Of a DNA stretch of 48,224 bases, positions 1 to 7,698 are shown one piece after another. Below the pieces are notes generated by a model, which saw only the letters and a list, made by a program, of their open reading frames with translations, searched no databases and was not told where the DNA came from. Both the position numbers and the translations under genes were made by a program. The DNA is from an uncultured Eubacteriales bacterium (lineage in GTDB: Bacteria > Bacillota > Clostridia > Christensenellales > Aristaeellaceae). The DNA is taken from the NCBI GenBank assembly GCA_902798105.1, contig CADBVG010000008.1, positions 1-48,224 of the forward strand, read 5' to 3'. Each line of letters starts with the position of its first letter. Position 1 is the stretch's first letter.

Positions 1-132
1 ATTCAATGGGAACGGCAGAGGTTTCAATGTTTCTCGGTTCTTTCAATCAAAGAAATCCGCAAGGATTTTCGACGTGGAACTAGCTCTTTAGGGCTCCTTT
101 GCTAGCCACTGGTCACTAGCCACTAGCCACTC

Positions 133-169
133 AAATTCTGATTTGTCGCCCCGCGACAAATCAGAATTT
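133..169. repeat. 17-bp perfect hairpin (family A, copy 1)
   Basis: The arm AAATTCTGATTTGTCGC is followed by a 3-nt loop and its exact reverse complement. The stop codon of the minus-strand methyltransferase gene lies inside the right arm, so the hairpin may end its transcript. The same sequence recurs at 6804-6840 and, with changes, at 6648-6686 and 17435-17469. A run of CTAGCCACT units lies just to its left (about 103-132). Confidence 0.85.
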
Positions 170-1021
170 GCTCCACCTTCCGCTTGCGCCGCAGGGCAGC
201 ACGCCTCCGGCGGTGACGGGGAGGACGATCTCGTCCGCGTTGACGCAACCACCCCGGTGTCGGGCCACGGTCATGGTCAGCATGTTGTTCAGTACCGCGG
301 GCTGGAGCCCCGTGGTGTAGCTGTTGATGAGCATGAACAGGGCGTCGTCGGCCAGCACCTTCTCACAGGCGTCCACCAGGCCGTACAGCTCGTTTTCCAG
401 CTTCCACACCTCGCCCCCGGGGCCGCGGCCGTAGCTGGGCGGGTCCATCAGTATGCCCTGGTAGGCGTTGCCCCGGCGGGCCTCCCGCTGCACGAACTTC
501 AGCGCGTCGTCGATGATCCAGCGCACGCTGGTCTCGTCGATGCCGCACAGCTTCCGGTTTTCCCCGGCCCACTGCACCATGCCCTTGGCGGCGTCCACGT
601 GGGTCACCTTTGCCCCGGCCATGGCGCAGGCGCAGGTGGCCCCGCCGGTGTAGCCGAACAGGTTCAGTACCCGGATGGGCCTGTGGGCGTCCTTGATCAG
701 CCCCGCCATCCATTCCCAGTTTACCGCCTGCTCGGGGAACAGGCCGGTGTGCTTGAAGCCGGTGGGACGCACGTAGAATTTCAGCTCGCCGCAGTTTACC
801 GTCCAGCGCTCCGGCAGCTTTTTGAAGAACTCCCATTCCCCGCCGCCCTTCTGGGAGCGGTGATACCAGGCGTCTGGCTTCTCCCACAGCCCGGGCTGCT
901 GCTTCGGCCATATGGCCTGGGGATCAGGACGGCGCAGCACTATGCCGTTCCAGCGCTCCAGCTTTTCGCCGTCGCCGGTGTCGATGACCTCGTAATCCTT
1001 CCAGCCGGATGCAATGAACAT
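161..1021 (-). CDS. Class I SAM-dependent methyltransferase, RlmI/RlmK-like
   Basis: This 286-residue protein is probably an RNA (rRNA base) methyltransferase of the RlmI-like group. The SAM-binding motif VLNLFGYTGGATCACAMAG is at about residues 116-134, an acidic residue follows strand 2 (THVDAAKG), and the motif IV signature DPPSYGRG is near residue 195. The N-terminal part (residues 1-100) is consistent with the family's accessory domain. I chose ATG at 1021 over GTG at 1030 because a GAGG ribosome site lies 7-10 nt upstream of the ATG. A promoter TTGAAG-17-TATAAT precedes it (minus, 1076-1048). The last codons run into a hairpin repeat shared with other loci, so the extreme C-terminus may have been remodelled by that repeat. 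Substrate is not visible from sequence; the methyltransferase fold is secure. Confidence 0.85.
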   Translation of the reverse strand: MFIASGWKDYEVIDTGDGEKLERWNGIVLRRPDPQAIWPKQQPGLWEKPDAWYHRSQKGGGEWEFFKKLPERWTVNCGELKFYVRPTGFKHTGLFPEQAVNWEWMAGLIKDAHRPIRVLNLFGYTGGATCACAMAGAKVTHVDAAKGMVQWAGENRKLCGIDETSVRWIIDDALKFVQREARRGNAYQGILMDPPSYGRGPGGEVWKLENELYGLVDACEKVLADDALFMLINSYTTGLQPAVLNNMLTMTVARHRGGCVNADEIVLPVTAGGVLPCGASGRWSKF

Positions 1022-1047
1022 GTCGAACACCTCACTATTTCCCTTTC

Positions 1048-1076
1048 ATTATATGGGGTTTTTCGGGGCGCTTCAA
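1048..1076 (-). promoter_or_regulatory. Promoter of the methyltransferase gene
   Basis: On the minus strand TTGAAG and TATAAT are 17 bp apart. Transcription would start about 20 nt upstream of the ribosome site. It is back to back with the nadD-yqeK promoter. Confidence 0.6.
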
Positions 1077-1113
1077 TCAAATTTGTATAAAAAATGATTC
1101 CCAGAGGTAGATT

Positions 1114-1136
1114 GTTAAGGAAAAGTGTGATATAAT
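1114..1136 (+). promoter_or_regulatory. Extended -10 promoter of nadD-yqeK-rsfS
   Basis: A perfect TATAAT at 1131-1136 is preceded by TG one base away (TGA-TATAAT), the extended -10 form. The -35 is weak (TAGATT lies 17 bp upstream). The leader before ATG 1177 would be about 35 nt. Confidence 0.6.
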
Positions 1137-1176
1137 GACTTATCTAATCCATTTGACAGCAAGCGGAGGCGCGTCC

Positions 1177-2334
1177 ATGAAGATCGGCATACTCGGCGGA
1201 ACCCTCGACCCCGTACACAACGGCCACATCGAAATCGCCACGGCGGCGATGGCCGCGCTGGGGCTGGACCGGGTGGCGCTGATGCCGTCGGGGGACCCGC
1301 CCCACAAGAACCGGGCCACCGGCAAGTGGGACCGGCTTCGCATGGTCGAGCTCGCCGCCGAAGAACATCCCGGCCTGTACGCCAGTGACCGGGAGATACG
1401 ACGGGAGGGCACCACCTACACGGTGGATACCCTGTCCGCCCTGGTGGTGGAGCGGCCCGAAGTGAAATGGACCTATATCCTCGGCGCGGACGCCCTGAAC
1501 AAGCTGGATACCTGGAAGGAGTTTCCCCGCATCGCCCGGCTGTGCTCGTTTGCGGCGGTCAGCCGCCCGGGCTGCGACGAGGACCTGGCGCGCCTGCGGG
1601 CGAGGGCCATCAGCAGCTGTTATCAGACCCGGGTGGATTTGCTGCCCGTCAGCGGCCCACCGCTTTCTTCCACGGCCGTGCGCAAGCGGGTGGCCGAAGG
1701 GCTGCCCGTCGACGACTGCGTGCCGACCGCGGTGGCCGATTACATCCGGCAGAAAGGGCTCTATCTGTGCAAGTACAGCGAAGAACAGATCATGGAGCAC
1801 CTGAAGGGGATGCTGACCTACCACCGGTTTACCCACACCCTGGGCGTGGCCAACACCGCCCAGCGGCTCGCGCCGAACTGCGGTGTCGATCCGCTGAGGG
1901 CGCGACTGGCGGGCCTTCTGCACGACTGCGCAAAGTCCATGCCCCTTGACGAGATGCGGGAGATGGTGGTGAAGAACCTGCCAGACCTGGACGCCGAGGA
2001 ACTGGAGACGCGGGCGATTCTCCACGCCCCGGCGGGCATGGTGATGGCCAGGGACGTGTTCGGCGTGCGCGACCCGTCGATTCTCAGCGCCATCCGCAAG
2101 CACACGGTGGGAGATGGGGAGATGTCGCCGATGGATGCCCTGATCTACGTCTCAGATTTCATCGAGCCGGGGCGGGAGCCCTTTCCGGGGCTGGAGAAGG
2201 CGCGGAAGCTGGCGGAGAAGGACATCTATAGGGCCATGGTCCTATGCACCCAGCTGACCGCCAGGCACCTGAAATCCCAGGGGAAACACGCCCATCCCCG
2301 TTCCCAGGCACTGCTGGACAATTACGACAAATGA
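1177..2334 (+). CDS. nadD: NadD-YqeK fusion: nicotinate-nucleotide adenylyltransferase / HD-domain Ap4A hydrolase
   Basis: A 385-residue bifunctional protein. Residues 1 to about 195 are NadD, which makes nicotinic acid adenine dinucleotide in NAD synthesis: GGTLDPVHNGH is the nucleotidyltransferase HxGH motif, and the C-terminal SSTAVRKRV is the ISSTxxR motif. Residues from about 200 to the end are YqeK, an HD-domain family that hydrolyses diadenosine tetraphosphate symmetrically: HRFTHTLGVA, LLHDCAKSM and DALIYVSDFIEPGR carry the metal ligands. In most Firmicutes the two are adjacent separate genes upstream of rsfS; here they are one frame with no internal stop. ATG 1177 is chosen because AAGCGGAGG is 7 nt upstream and the MKIGILGGT start matches NadD; upstream in-frame codons at 1135 overlap the -10. 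rsfS follows after 29 nt, probably in the same transcript. Confidence 0.93.
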   Translation: MKIGILGGTLDPVHNGHIEIATAAMAALGLDRVALMPSGDPPHKNRATGKWDRLRMVELAAEEHPGLYASDREIRREGTTYTVDTLSALVVERPEVKWTYILGADALNKLDTWKEFPRIARLCSFAAVSRPGCDEDLARLRARAISSCYQTRVDLLPVSGPPLSSTAVRKRVAEGLPVDDCVPTAVADYIRQKGLYLCKYSEEQIMEHLKGMLTYHRFTHTLGVANTAQRLAPNCGVDPLRARLAGLLHDCAKSMPLDEMREMVVKNLPDLDAEELETRAILHAPAGMVMARDVFGVRDPSILSAIRKHTVGDGEMSPMDALIYVSDFIEPGREPFPGLEKARKLAEKDIYRAMVLCTQLTARHLKSQGKHAHPRSQALLDNYDK

Positions 2335-2363
2335 GACAAATAACGATACAGGAGGTTGACAAC

Positions 2364-2726
2364 ATGATCGAATCCAAGGCATTGGCTGAGAAGATCGCCG
2401 GAATTCTTGACAACAAGGGCGCGACCGACATACAGATCCTGGAGGTCGGCCACATGACCTCCATCACCGACTTCTTCGTGGTCGCCAGCGGTCGCAACGT
2501 GCAGGCCGTGCACACGCTGGCCGAGGACGTGGAGGAGCACCTGGCCGAGGAGGGCATCGAGCCCCGCCGCAAGGAGGGCAAGAACGGCGCGCGCTGGATC
2601 GTGCTGGACTACGCCCACGTAATCGTGCACATCTTCCATCCCGAGGAGCGCCAGTACTACAACATCGAGCGCCTCTGGCAGGACGGCACCAATGAGGAGC
2701 ACTTCGAGGGCAAAATCGACAAATGA
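2364..2726 (+). CDS. rsfS: Ribosomal silencing factor RsfS
   Basis: A 120-residue protein of the RsfS/Iojap family, which binds ribosomal protein uL14 and blocks subunit joining when nutrients are short. Typical signatures are DIQILEV, ITDFFVVASG, and the C-terminal WIVLDYAHVIVHIFHPEER. ATG 2364 is chosen because GGAGG sits 8 nt before it and residues upstream are not part of the family. It is the second gene of the nadD-yqeK transcript, the usual Firmicute order. A 7-bp inverted repeat (CGCAAGT/ACTTGCG, 2734-2750) lies just downstream but has no T-run. Confidence 0.93.
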   Translation: MIESKALAEKIAGILDNKGATDIQILEVGHMTSITDFFVVASGRNVQAVHTLAEDVEEHLAEEGIEPRRKEGKNGARWIVLDYAHVIVHIFHPEERQYYNIERLWQDGTNEEHFEGKIDK

Positions 2727-2745
2727 CAGTCAACGCAAGTTTAAC

Positions 2746-2774
2746 TTGCGGAGCATGTTATAAAATGATATACT
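2746..2774 (+). promoter_or_regulatory. Promoter of the T-box/CoA-ligase operon
   Basis: TTGCGG (2746-2751) and TATACT (2769-2774) are 17 bp apart. The -35 overlaps the right arm of a perfect inverted repeat CGCAAGT-TTA-ACTTGCG (2734-2750), which could serve as an operator or a weak terminator of rsfS. Transcription would begin just before the T-box stem I. Confidence 0.6.
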
Positions 2775-2778
2775 TCGA

Positions 2779-3048
2779 TTAATGCCATGAGGGAGACAAG
2801 TAGGCCGCTTCCAACGCACCAGAGAGCCGCCGGCGGGTGAAAGGCGGTTGCGCGATTCGGCTGAATACACTCCCGAGCACCGCACCGAAGGGTTGAAAAA
2901 CCTGCGTAGGCCGCGGCGGGCGCGCCCGATACAGCGCGGGAACGGTGAAAGCCCGTTCCGTGAGGGCGTCGGCCGCGAGGCCGCGCCAAATAGAGGTGGT
3001 ACCACGGTTACAACCGTCCTCTGCTGTCGGCAGGGGACGGGTTTTTTT
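2779..3048 (+). ncRNA. T-box riboswitch leader, probable tyrosine specifier (TAC)
   Basis: This leader has T-box landmarks in order. The stem I base GGGAG (about 2790) pairs with CTCCC (about 2871). An AAGTAGG internal-loop motif, an AGAGAG element and a GGGTGAAAGG distal stretch follow. The T-box core AGGTGGTACCACGG is at 2994-3007. The terminator stem CCGTCCTCTGC/GCAGGGGACGG (3014-3040, one G-U pair) ends in seven T. The 3' side of the specifier loop reads CTGAA-TAC-A before CTCCC. By the usual register (triplet, then a purine, then helix I) the specifier is TAC, tyrosine; this register is inferred. Uncharged tRNA should stabilise the antiterminator and switch on the CoA ligases that start at 3139. 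No aminoacyl-tRNA synthetase gene follows. Confidence 0.88.
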
Positions 3049-3138
3049 GATTAGCGAACCGGCGAGCACAGCGAGCGGTTGCCCGGTTTGCTTGAGGCCG
3101 TTGGACTACGGCGAAAATCAACATTGGAGGCGAAGAAC

Positions 3139-4773
3139 ATGCCAATTACCGAGATTCTTGAAAACAACGCCAGAAAGTACGGCTCTGAGATCGCGCTGGT
3201 GGAGATCAACCCCGAGGTGCGCGAGGATCGCCGGGTCACCTGGAAGGAGTACGAGCTGATCGAGCGCGGCGCTTCCGAGGAGTTCCGCCGGGAGATATCC
3301 TGGAGCGTGTTCAACGAGAAGGCGAACCGCTGCGCCCGGCTTTTGATGAGCAGGGGCATACTGAAGGGCGACAAGGTGGCCATACTGCTGATGAACTGCC
3401 TGGAGTGGCTGCCGCTTTACTTCGGCATACTGAAGACCGGCGCGCTGGTGGTGCCCATGAACTACCGCTATTCCGCCGATGAGATCCAGTATTGCGCGGA
3501 TCTGGCGGACGTGGACGCCATGTTCTTTGGCCCTGAGTTCATCGGCCGCGTGGAGGAGAGCATCGACGCCATGCCCAAGGTGAAGCTGCTGTTCTACGTG
3601 GGCGACAACTGCCCGACCTTCGCCGAGAATTACCTGCACCTGGCATCCAACCAGTCCAGCGTGGCGCCCAAGGTGCCGCTGAGCGACGAGGATGACGCGG
3701 CCATCTACTTCTCCTCTGGCACCACGGGTTTCCCCAAGGCGATACTGCACAATCACGAGAGCCTGATGCACGCCTGCAAGGTGGAACAGAAGCACCACGG
3801 CCAGACCCACAAGGATGTTTTCCTGTGCATTCCGCCGCTGTACCACACCGGCGCGAAAATGCACTGGTTCGGCTCGTTCCTGGTGGGCGGACGCGCCGTG
3901 CTGCTCAAGGGCGTCAAGCCCCTCACGATCATCAAGACCATTGCCGAGGAGCACTGCTCCATCGTGTGGCTGCTGGTGCCCTGGGCCCAGGATATACTGG
4001 ACGCCATCGACCGGGGCGAAATCAACCTGGACGACTACGACCTGTCCGCCTGGCGACTGATGCACATTGGCGCCCAGCCCGTGCCCCGCAGCCTGATCAA
4101 GCGCTGGAAGGAGAAGTTCCCGAACCACCAGTACGACACCAACTATGGTCTGTCCGAGTCCATCGGCCCCGGCTGCGTGCACCTGGGCGTGGACAACATC
4201 GACAAGGTGGGCGCCATCGGCATCCCCGGCTACGGCTGGCAGGCCCGCATCATCGACGAGCAGGGCAACGACGTGCCCCAGGGCGAGGTGGGCGAGCTGG
4301 CTGTAAAGGGCCCCGGCGTTATGACCTGCTACTACAAGGACCCCAAGGCCACCGCCGAGGTGCTTCACGGCGACTGGCTCTGGACCGGCGATATGGCCAT
4401 GCGGGACGAGGAGGGCTTCATCTACCTGGTGGACCGCAAGAAGGATGTCATCATCACCGGCGGTGAAAACCTGTATCCGGTTCAGATCGAGGATTTCCTG
4501 CGCGCCCACAACGACATCAAGGACGTGGCCGTCATCGGCCTGCCGCATCCCCGCCTGGGCGAGATCGCCGCGGCCATCATCGAGTTGAAGCCCGGCGCGA
4601 CCACCACCGAGGCGGACATTGAGAAGTTCTGCCAGGCGCTGCCCCGCTACAAGCGGCCCCGGAAGATCATCTTCGCCGACGTGCCCCGCAATCCCACCGG
4701 CAAGATCGAAAAGCCGAAGCTGCGCGAAATCTACGGCGCGAAGCAGCTGGTGGCCGAGCAGGTGGAGCGGTAA
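3139..4773 (+). CDS. AMP-forming acyl/aryl-CoA ligase
   Basis: A 544-residue member of the ANL (acyl-CoA synthetase) family, which activates a carboxylic acid with ATP and loads it onto CoA. The P-loop-like motif YFSSGTTGFPKAI lies at about residues 195-207, the adenine-contact motif YGLSES is near 335, and the hinge/ATP motif TGD...GFIYLVDRKKDVIITGGENLYP is near 417-450. The C-terminal catalytic lysine is in NPTGKIEKPKL. ATG 3139 has TTGGAGG 8 nt upstream. It is the first gene after the T-box terminator, so its expression should respond to tRNA charging. It is followed by a second ligase (PaaK-like) and an ACT protein, which suggests an arylacetate-type substrate; a fatty or other short acid cannot be excluded. 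Confidence 0.85.
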   Translation: MPITEILENNARKYGSEIALVEINPEVREDRRVTWKEYELIERGASEEFRREISWSVFNEKANRCARLLMSRGILKGDKVAILLMNCLEWLPLYFGILKTGALVVPMNYRYSADEIQYCADLADVDAMFFGPEFIGRVEESIDAMPKVKLLFYVGDNCPTFAENYLHLASNQSSVAPKVPLSDEDDAAIYFSSGTTGFPKAILHNHESLMHACKVEQKHHGQTHKDVFLCIPPLYHTGAKMHWFGSFLVGGRAVLLKGVKPLTIIKTIAEEHCSIVWLLVPWAQDILDAIDRGEINLDDYDLSAWRLMHIGAQPVPRSLIKRWKEKFPNHQYDTNYGLSESIGPGCVHLGVDNIDKVGAIGIPGYGWQARIIDEQGNDVPQGEVGELAVKGPGVMTCYYKDPKATAEVLHGDWLWTGDMAMRDEEGFIYLVDRKKDVIITGGENLYPVQIEDFLRAHNDIKDVAVIGLPHPRLGEIAAAIIELKPGATTTEADIEKFCQALPRYKRPRKIIFADVPRNPTGKIEKPKLREIYGAKQLVAEQVER

Positions 4774-4824
4774 TATAATATTTACAAAACCATTTCAAAA
4801 AAGACAAACAATGCGTTTGTCACT

Positions 4825-4842
4825 GTGGTAAAATGCTACCAC
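4825..4842. repeat. Inverted repeat upstream of paaK
   Basis: GTGGTA and TACCAC flank a 6-nt AAATGC loop in the 98-nt gap between the two ligase genes. It could be an operator or a processing hairpin. No good promoter spacing accompanies it. Confidence 0.45.
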
Positions 4843-4871
4843 GACGATATACTTCGAAAGGTATGATTGAA

Positions 4872-6191
4872 ATGAGCCAGAGAGTCCACAGGATCTACAA
4901 TCCTGCCATGGAATGCATCAGCCGCGACGAGCTGACGGCCCTGCAGGGCAAGCGCCTCGCGGCTACCGTGAAGCGGGAGTATGAAAACGTGCCCATGTAC
5001 CGGGCGCGGATGGACGCCGCGGGGGTCAAGCCCGAGGACATTCGCAGCCTGGAGGACCTGAAGTACCTGCCCTTCATGGAAAAGACCGACCTGCGGGACT
5101 ACTACCCCTTTGACCTGCTGGCTTCGCCGAAGAGCGAGATCGTGCGCATACAGGGCTCCTCCGGCACCACCGGCAAGCCCATTGTGTCCGGCTACACCCG
5201 CAACGACATCGACATTTGGAGCGAGATGATGGCCCGCACGCTGACCGCTGCCGGCGCCACTCAGGACGACATCGTTCAGGTCACCTACGGCCTGGGCCTG
5301 TTTACCGGCGGCTTCGGCGCGTACCAGGGCGCGGACCGCATCGGCGCGATGGTCATTCCCATGTCCAGCGGCAATACCCAGCGCCAGATCCTGATGATGA
5401 AGGACCTCGGCACCACGCTGTTGTGCTGCACGCCTTCCTACGCCTCCTACCTGGGCGAGACCATCCGGGAGATGGGCATCGATCCCCAGAAGGATTTGAA
5501 GCTGAAGGCGGGCTGCTTTGGCGCGGAGCCCTGGACTGAGGAGATGCGCCAGCGCATCGAGGAGCTGCTGTGCATCGACGCCTGCGACATCTACGGCCTG
5601 ACCGAAATCTCCGGCCCGGGCGTTGCCTTTGAATGCCTGGAGAAGCACGGCATGCACATCAACGAGGACCACGTGATCGCCGAGATCATCAACCCCACCA
5701 CCGGCGAGCAACTGCCCTACGGCATGCACGGCGAGCTGGTTTTCACCACCATCACCAAGACGGGTATGCCTATGATGCGCTATCGTACCCACGACATCTG
5801 CACGCTGACCGCCGACAAGTGCGCCTGCGGCCGCACGCTGGCCCGCATGGGCCGCATCGTGGGCCGCACTGACGACATGCTGGTCATCCGCGGCGTGAAC
5901 GTGTTCCCCAGCCAGATCGAATCGGTGCTGGTGGGCGCGGACGGCGTCGCGCCGCACTACATGCTGGTCGTGGATCGCGTGAACTCCTCCGATACCCTGG
6001 AGGTGCAGGTGGAGCTGACCGAGGATATGTTCGGCGATACCGTCTCCCACATCGAAAATGTGCGCAAGTACATCACCGACCAGATCAAGTCCGTGGTGGG
6101 CATCGCCTCCAAGGTGAAGCTGGTGGCCCCCAAATCCATACCGCGCAGCGAGGGTAAGGCCAAGCGCGTGATCGACAAGCGGAAGCTATAA
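4872..6191 (+). CDS. paaK: Phenylacetate-CoA ligase family protein
   Basis: A 439-residue PaaK-type ligase that converts aryl acetates such as phenylacetate, 4-hydroxyphenylacetate or indoleacetate to CoA thioesters with ATP. Key signatures are [12 protein letters not shown] (about residues 94-105), [10 protein letters not shown] (near 238), [29 protein letters not shown], and the C-terminal [10 protein letters not shown] lysine. The length matches the family. ATG 4872 is favoured over ATG 4863 or 4833 because GAAAGG is about 10 nt before it. The tandem-ACT gene follows 13 nt later; this PaaK-plus-ACT pairing is common in anaerobes, where the ligase works with indolepyruvate:ferredoxin oxidoreductase. 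That oxidoreductase is not in this window. Confidence 0.92.
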   Translation: MSQRVHRIYNPAMECISRDELTALQGKRLAATVKREYENVPMYRARMDAAGVKPEDIRSLEDLKYLPFMEKTDLRDYYPFDLLASPKSEIVRIQGSSGTTGKPIVSGYTRNDIDIWSEMMARTLTAAGATQDDIVQVTYGLGLFTGGFGAYQGADRIGAMVIPMSSGNTQRQILMMKDLGTTLLCCTPSYASYLGETIREMGIDPQKDLKLKAGCFGAEPWTEEMRQRIEELLCIDACDIYGLTEISGPGVAFECLEKHGMHINEDHVIAEIINPTTGEQLPYGMHGELVFTTITKTGMPMMRYRTHDICTLTADKCACGRTLARMGRIVGRTDDMLVIRGVNVFPSQIESVLVGADGVAPHYMLVVDRVNSSDTLEVQVELTEDMFGDTVSHIENVRKYITDQIKSVVGIASKVKLVAPKSIPRSEGKAKRVIDKRKL

Positions 6192-6204
6192 GGAGGATGG
6201 AGCC

Positions 6205-6648
6205 ATGTTTATCAAGCAGATTTCCGTATTCCTCGAGAATCACAACGGCGCGCTGCGAGAGCTGACCGAGCTGCTGGGCAAGGGGGGCATTGACCTGTTG
6301 GCACTGTCCGTGGCCGACACCCAGAATTTCGGCATTATCCGCATCATCGTCTCCAGCGAACAGACCGACACCGCGATGCTTGCCCTGCGGGACAACGGCT
6401 ATGTCGCCAAGATAAACCACGTCATCTGCGCCGAGGTGCCCGACCGTCCCCTGGGCCTGTGCGAGCTGTTGAGCCTGATCGAAAAGGCCGGGCTGTCCGT
6501 GGAGTACATGTACTCGTTCCTGCGCGCCTCCAAGGGCAGCGACGAGGCCCACATGATCCTCCGCCTCAGCGATGGCAAGAAGGCCGTAGAGTTGTTCCAA
6601 ATGAAGAATGTCAAGATGCTCTCCCAGAAGGATGTGGACGCGCTGTAA
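6205..6648 (+). CDS. Tandem ACT-domain protein
   Basis: A 147-residue protein built of two ACT domains. The first starts at residue 1 (KQISVFLENHNGALREL) and the second near residue 70 (ICAEVPDRPLGLCELLSLIEKAGLSVEYMYSF). ACT domains bind small ligands, most often amino acids, so it may sense an aromatic amino acid and modulate the ligase encoded just upstream. AAGGAGG lies 8 nt before the ATG. It is the last gene of the T-box operon. Its stop codon runs into an 18-bp perfect hairpin (6648-6686), the probable transcript end. Confidence 0.9.
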   Translation: MFIKQISVFLENHNGALRELTELLGKGGIDLLALSVADTQNFGIIRIIVSSEQTDTAMLALRDNGYVAKINHVICAEVPDRPLGLCELLSLIEKAGLSVEYMYSFLRASKGSDEAHMILRLSDGKKAVELFQMKNVKMLSQKDVDAL

Positions 6649-6840
6649 ATTCTGATTTATCGAGCTGTGCTCGATAAATCAGAATTGAGTGATTAGTGGC
6701 TAGTGGCTAGTGACTAGTGGTGGAGCAAATCCCTACGGGATTTGTAGAAATCCGTAAGGATTTCTACAATCACTAGCCACTAATCACTAGCCACTAGCCA
6801 CTCAAATTCTGATTTGTCGCTCCGCGACAAATCAGAATTT
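6648..6840. repeat. Composite palindromic element with family A hairpins at both ends
   Basis: The left end is an 18-bp hairpin AATTCTGATTTATCGAGC, loop TGT (6648-6686); the right end is the 17-bp hairpin AAATTCTGATTTGTCGC, loop TCC (6804-6840). Between them two arms of CTAGCCACT-type units face each other (about 6690-6723 and 6769-6803). In the centre are two short hairpins, AAATCCCTACGGGATTT and GAAATCC-GTAA-GGATTTC. The whole is a nested palindrome of about 190 bp between two convergent genes, whose stop codons lie within or against its ends. It probably ends both transcripts and looks like a mobile non-coding repeat. Confidence 0.8.
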
Positions 6841-7698
6841 TCCCACCTCCCCAACCTTCATCCCCATGCCGCCCTCCAGCGCGGCTTCAACCAATCGCCT
6901 GTCGTCTGTTATCGACGACAGGCGATTGCCTTTGTACACGGCGAAAAGCGTCGGGGCGTCGGGGCGGGCGGCGCGCAAGGCGTCCCGGGCGGGACAATCG
7001 GCACCAACGGCCATCAGCCGGGCGGTCACAGGCTTGTCGATGGGCCGCAGCGTGCCCAGCATGGCCTGTGTCCGGGTACCCGAGAGGGCCTGCCGCTCGT
7101 CGTCGGCGCTGGCCAGTATGAACACTGCCGCGAACAGGAAGGAGAGATTCACACTGTGCCACGCCACGGCGGAGGCGACACTGGCACACAACAGCGCGGC
7201 GGCGACGATCCGGCCCACCCAGATCCCGAAGGACAGCGCCTTTTCCGGTTTGTATTTCAGTGAGAGCAGGGCATAGGCGATCCTGCCGCCATCCAGTGGC
7301 AGCGCCGGCAGCAGGTTGAAGCCCAGCAGCACCAGGTTGGTCTGCATGAAGGCCAACGCGAAACAGGGGTCTGCCACCTGCCAGTGGGCGAGGGCAGCGG
7401 CGGCCATCATTGCAAGGAGGTTGGCCAGGGGGCCCGCGGCGGCGACGGCGGCGAGGCGAAGGGGCGACAAGCCATAGGGGTTGTCCATGACCATGGCGCC
7501 GCCAAAGGGCGTCACTCGCAATTTGGGGATGCTCACCCCGAGGCAGTGGGCGATGACCAGGTGGGCGCCCTCGTGCAGGATGAGGGCAATGAGGAGAGGC
7601 GCCACTTCGCTGCCCGCACCCAGCATGGTTGCCGCCAGCGGGTACAGCAGCGCCAGGGGATGGACGATGACCCGAGTGCGTCCGATGGTCAGCGGCAT
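6832..7698 (-). CDS. spoIVFB: SpoIVFB-like site-2 (M50) membrane metalloprotease
   Basis: A 288-residue polytopic protein. In spore formers SpoIVFB cuts pro-sigma-K inside the mother cell membrane. The zinc motif HEGAH is at residues 42-46 within a membrane segment, and the third-ligand motif NLLPALPLDGGR is near 127-138, as in M50 proteases. A C-terminal cytosolic domain (from about 200) resembles a CBS-type region (TARLMAVGADCPARDAL). The gene starts immediately after the stop of spoIVFA (TAA then ATG), so translation is probably coupled. The last two codons and the stop (KF, TGA) lie in the family A hairpin, the same ending as in the methyltransferase gene at 161. Confidence is high for the protease family and good for the sporulation role because of its SpoIVFA partner. 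Confidence 0.9.
   Translation of the reverse strand: MPLTIGRTRVIVHPLALLYPLAATMLGAGSEVAPLLIALILHEGAHLVIAHCLGVSIPKLRVTPFGGAMVMDNPYGLSPLRLAAVAAAGPLANLLAMMAAAALAHWQVADPCFALAFMQTNLVLLGFNLLPALPLDGGRIAYALLSLKYKPEKALSFGIWVGRIVAAALLCASVASAVAWHSVNLSFLFAAVFILASADDERQALSGTRTQAMLGTLRPIDKPVTARLMAVGADCPARDALRAARPDAPTLFAVYKGNRLSSITDDRRLVEAALEGGMGMKVGEVGKF

Noticed and set aside
2244-2363. Upstream extension of rsfS
   Set aside because: These residues lie inside the end of nadD-yqeK in another frame, while a GGAGG site points to ATG 2364.
3118-4548. Large minus-strand open frame opposite the CoA ligase
   Set aside because: Shadow of the ligase gene with no recognisable motif or ribosome site.
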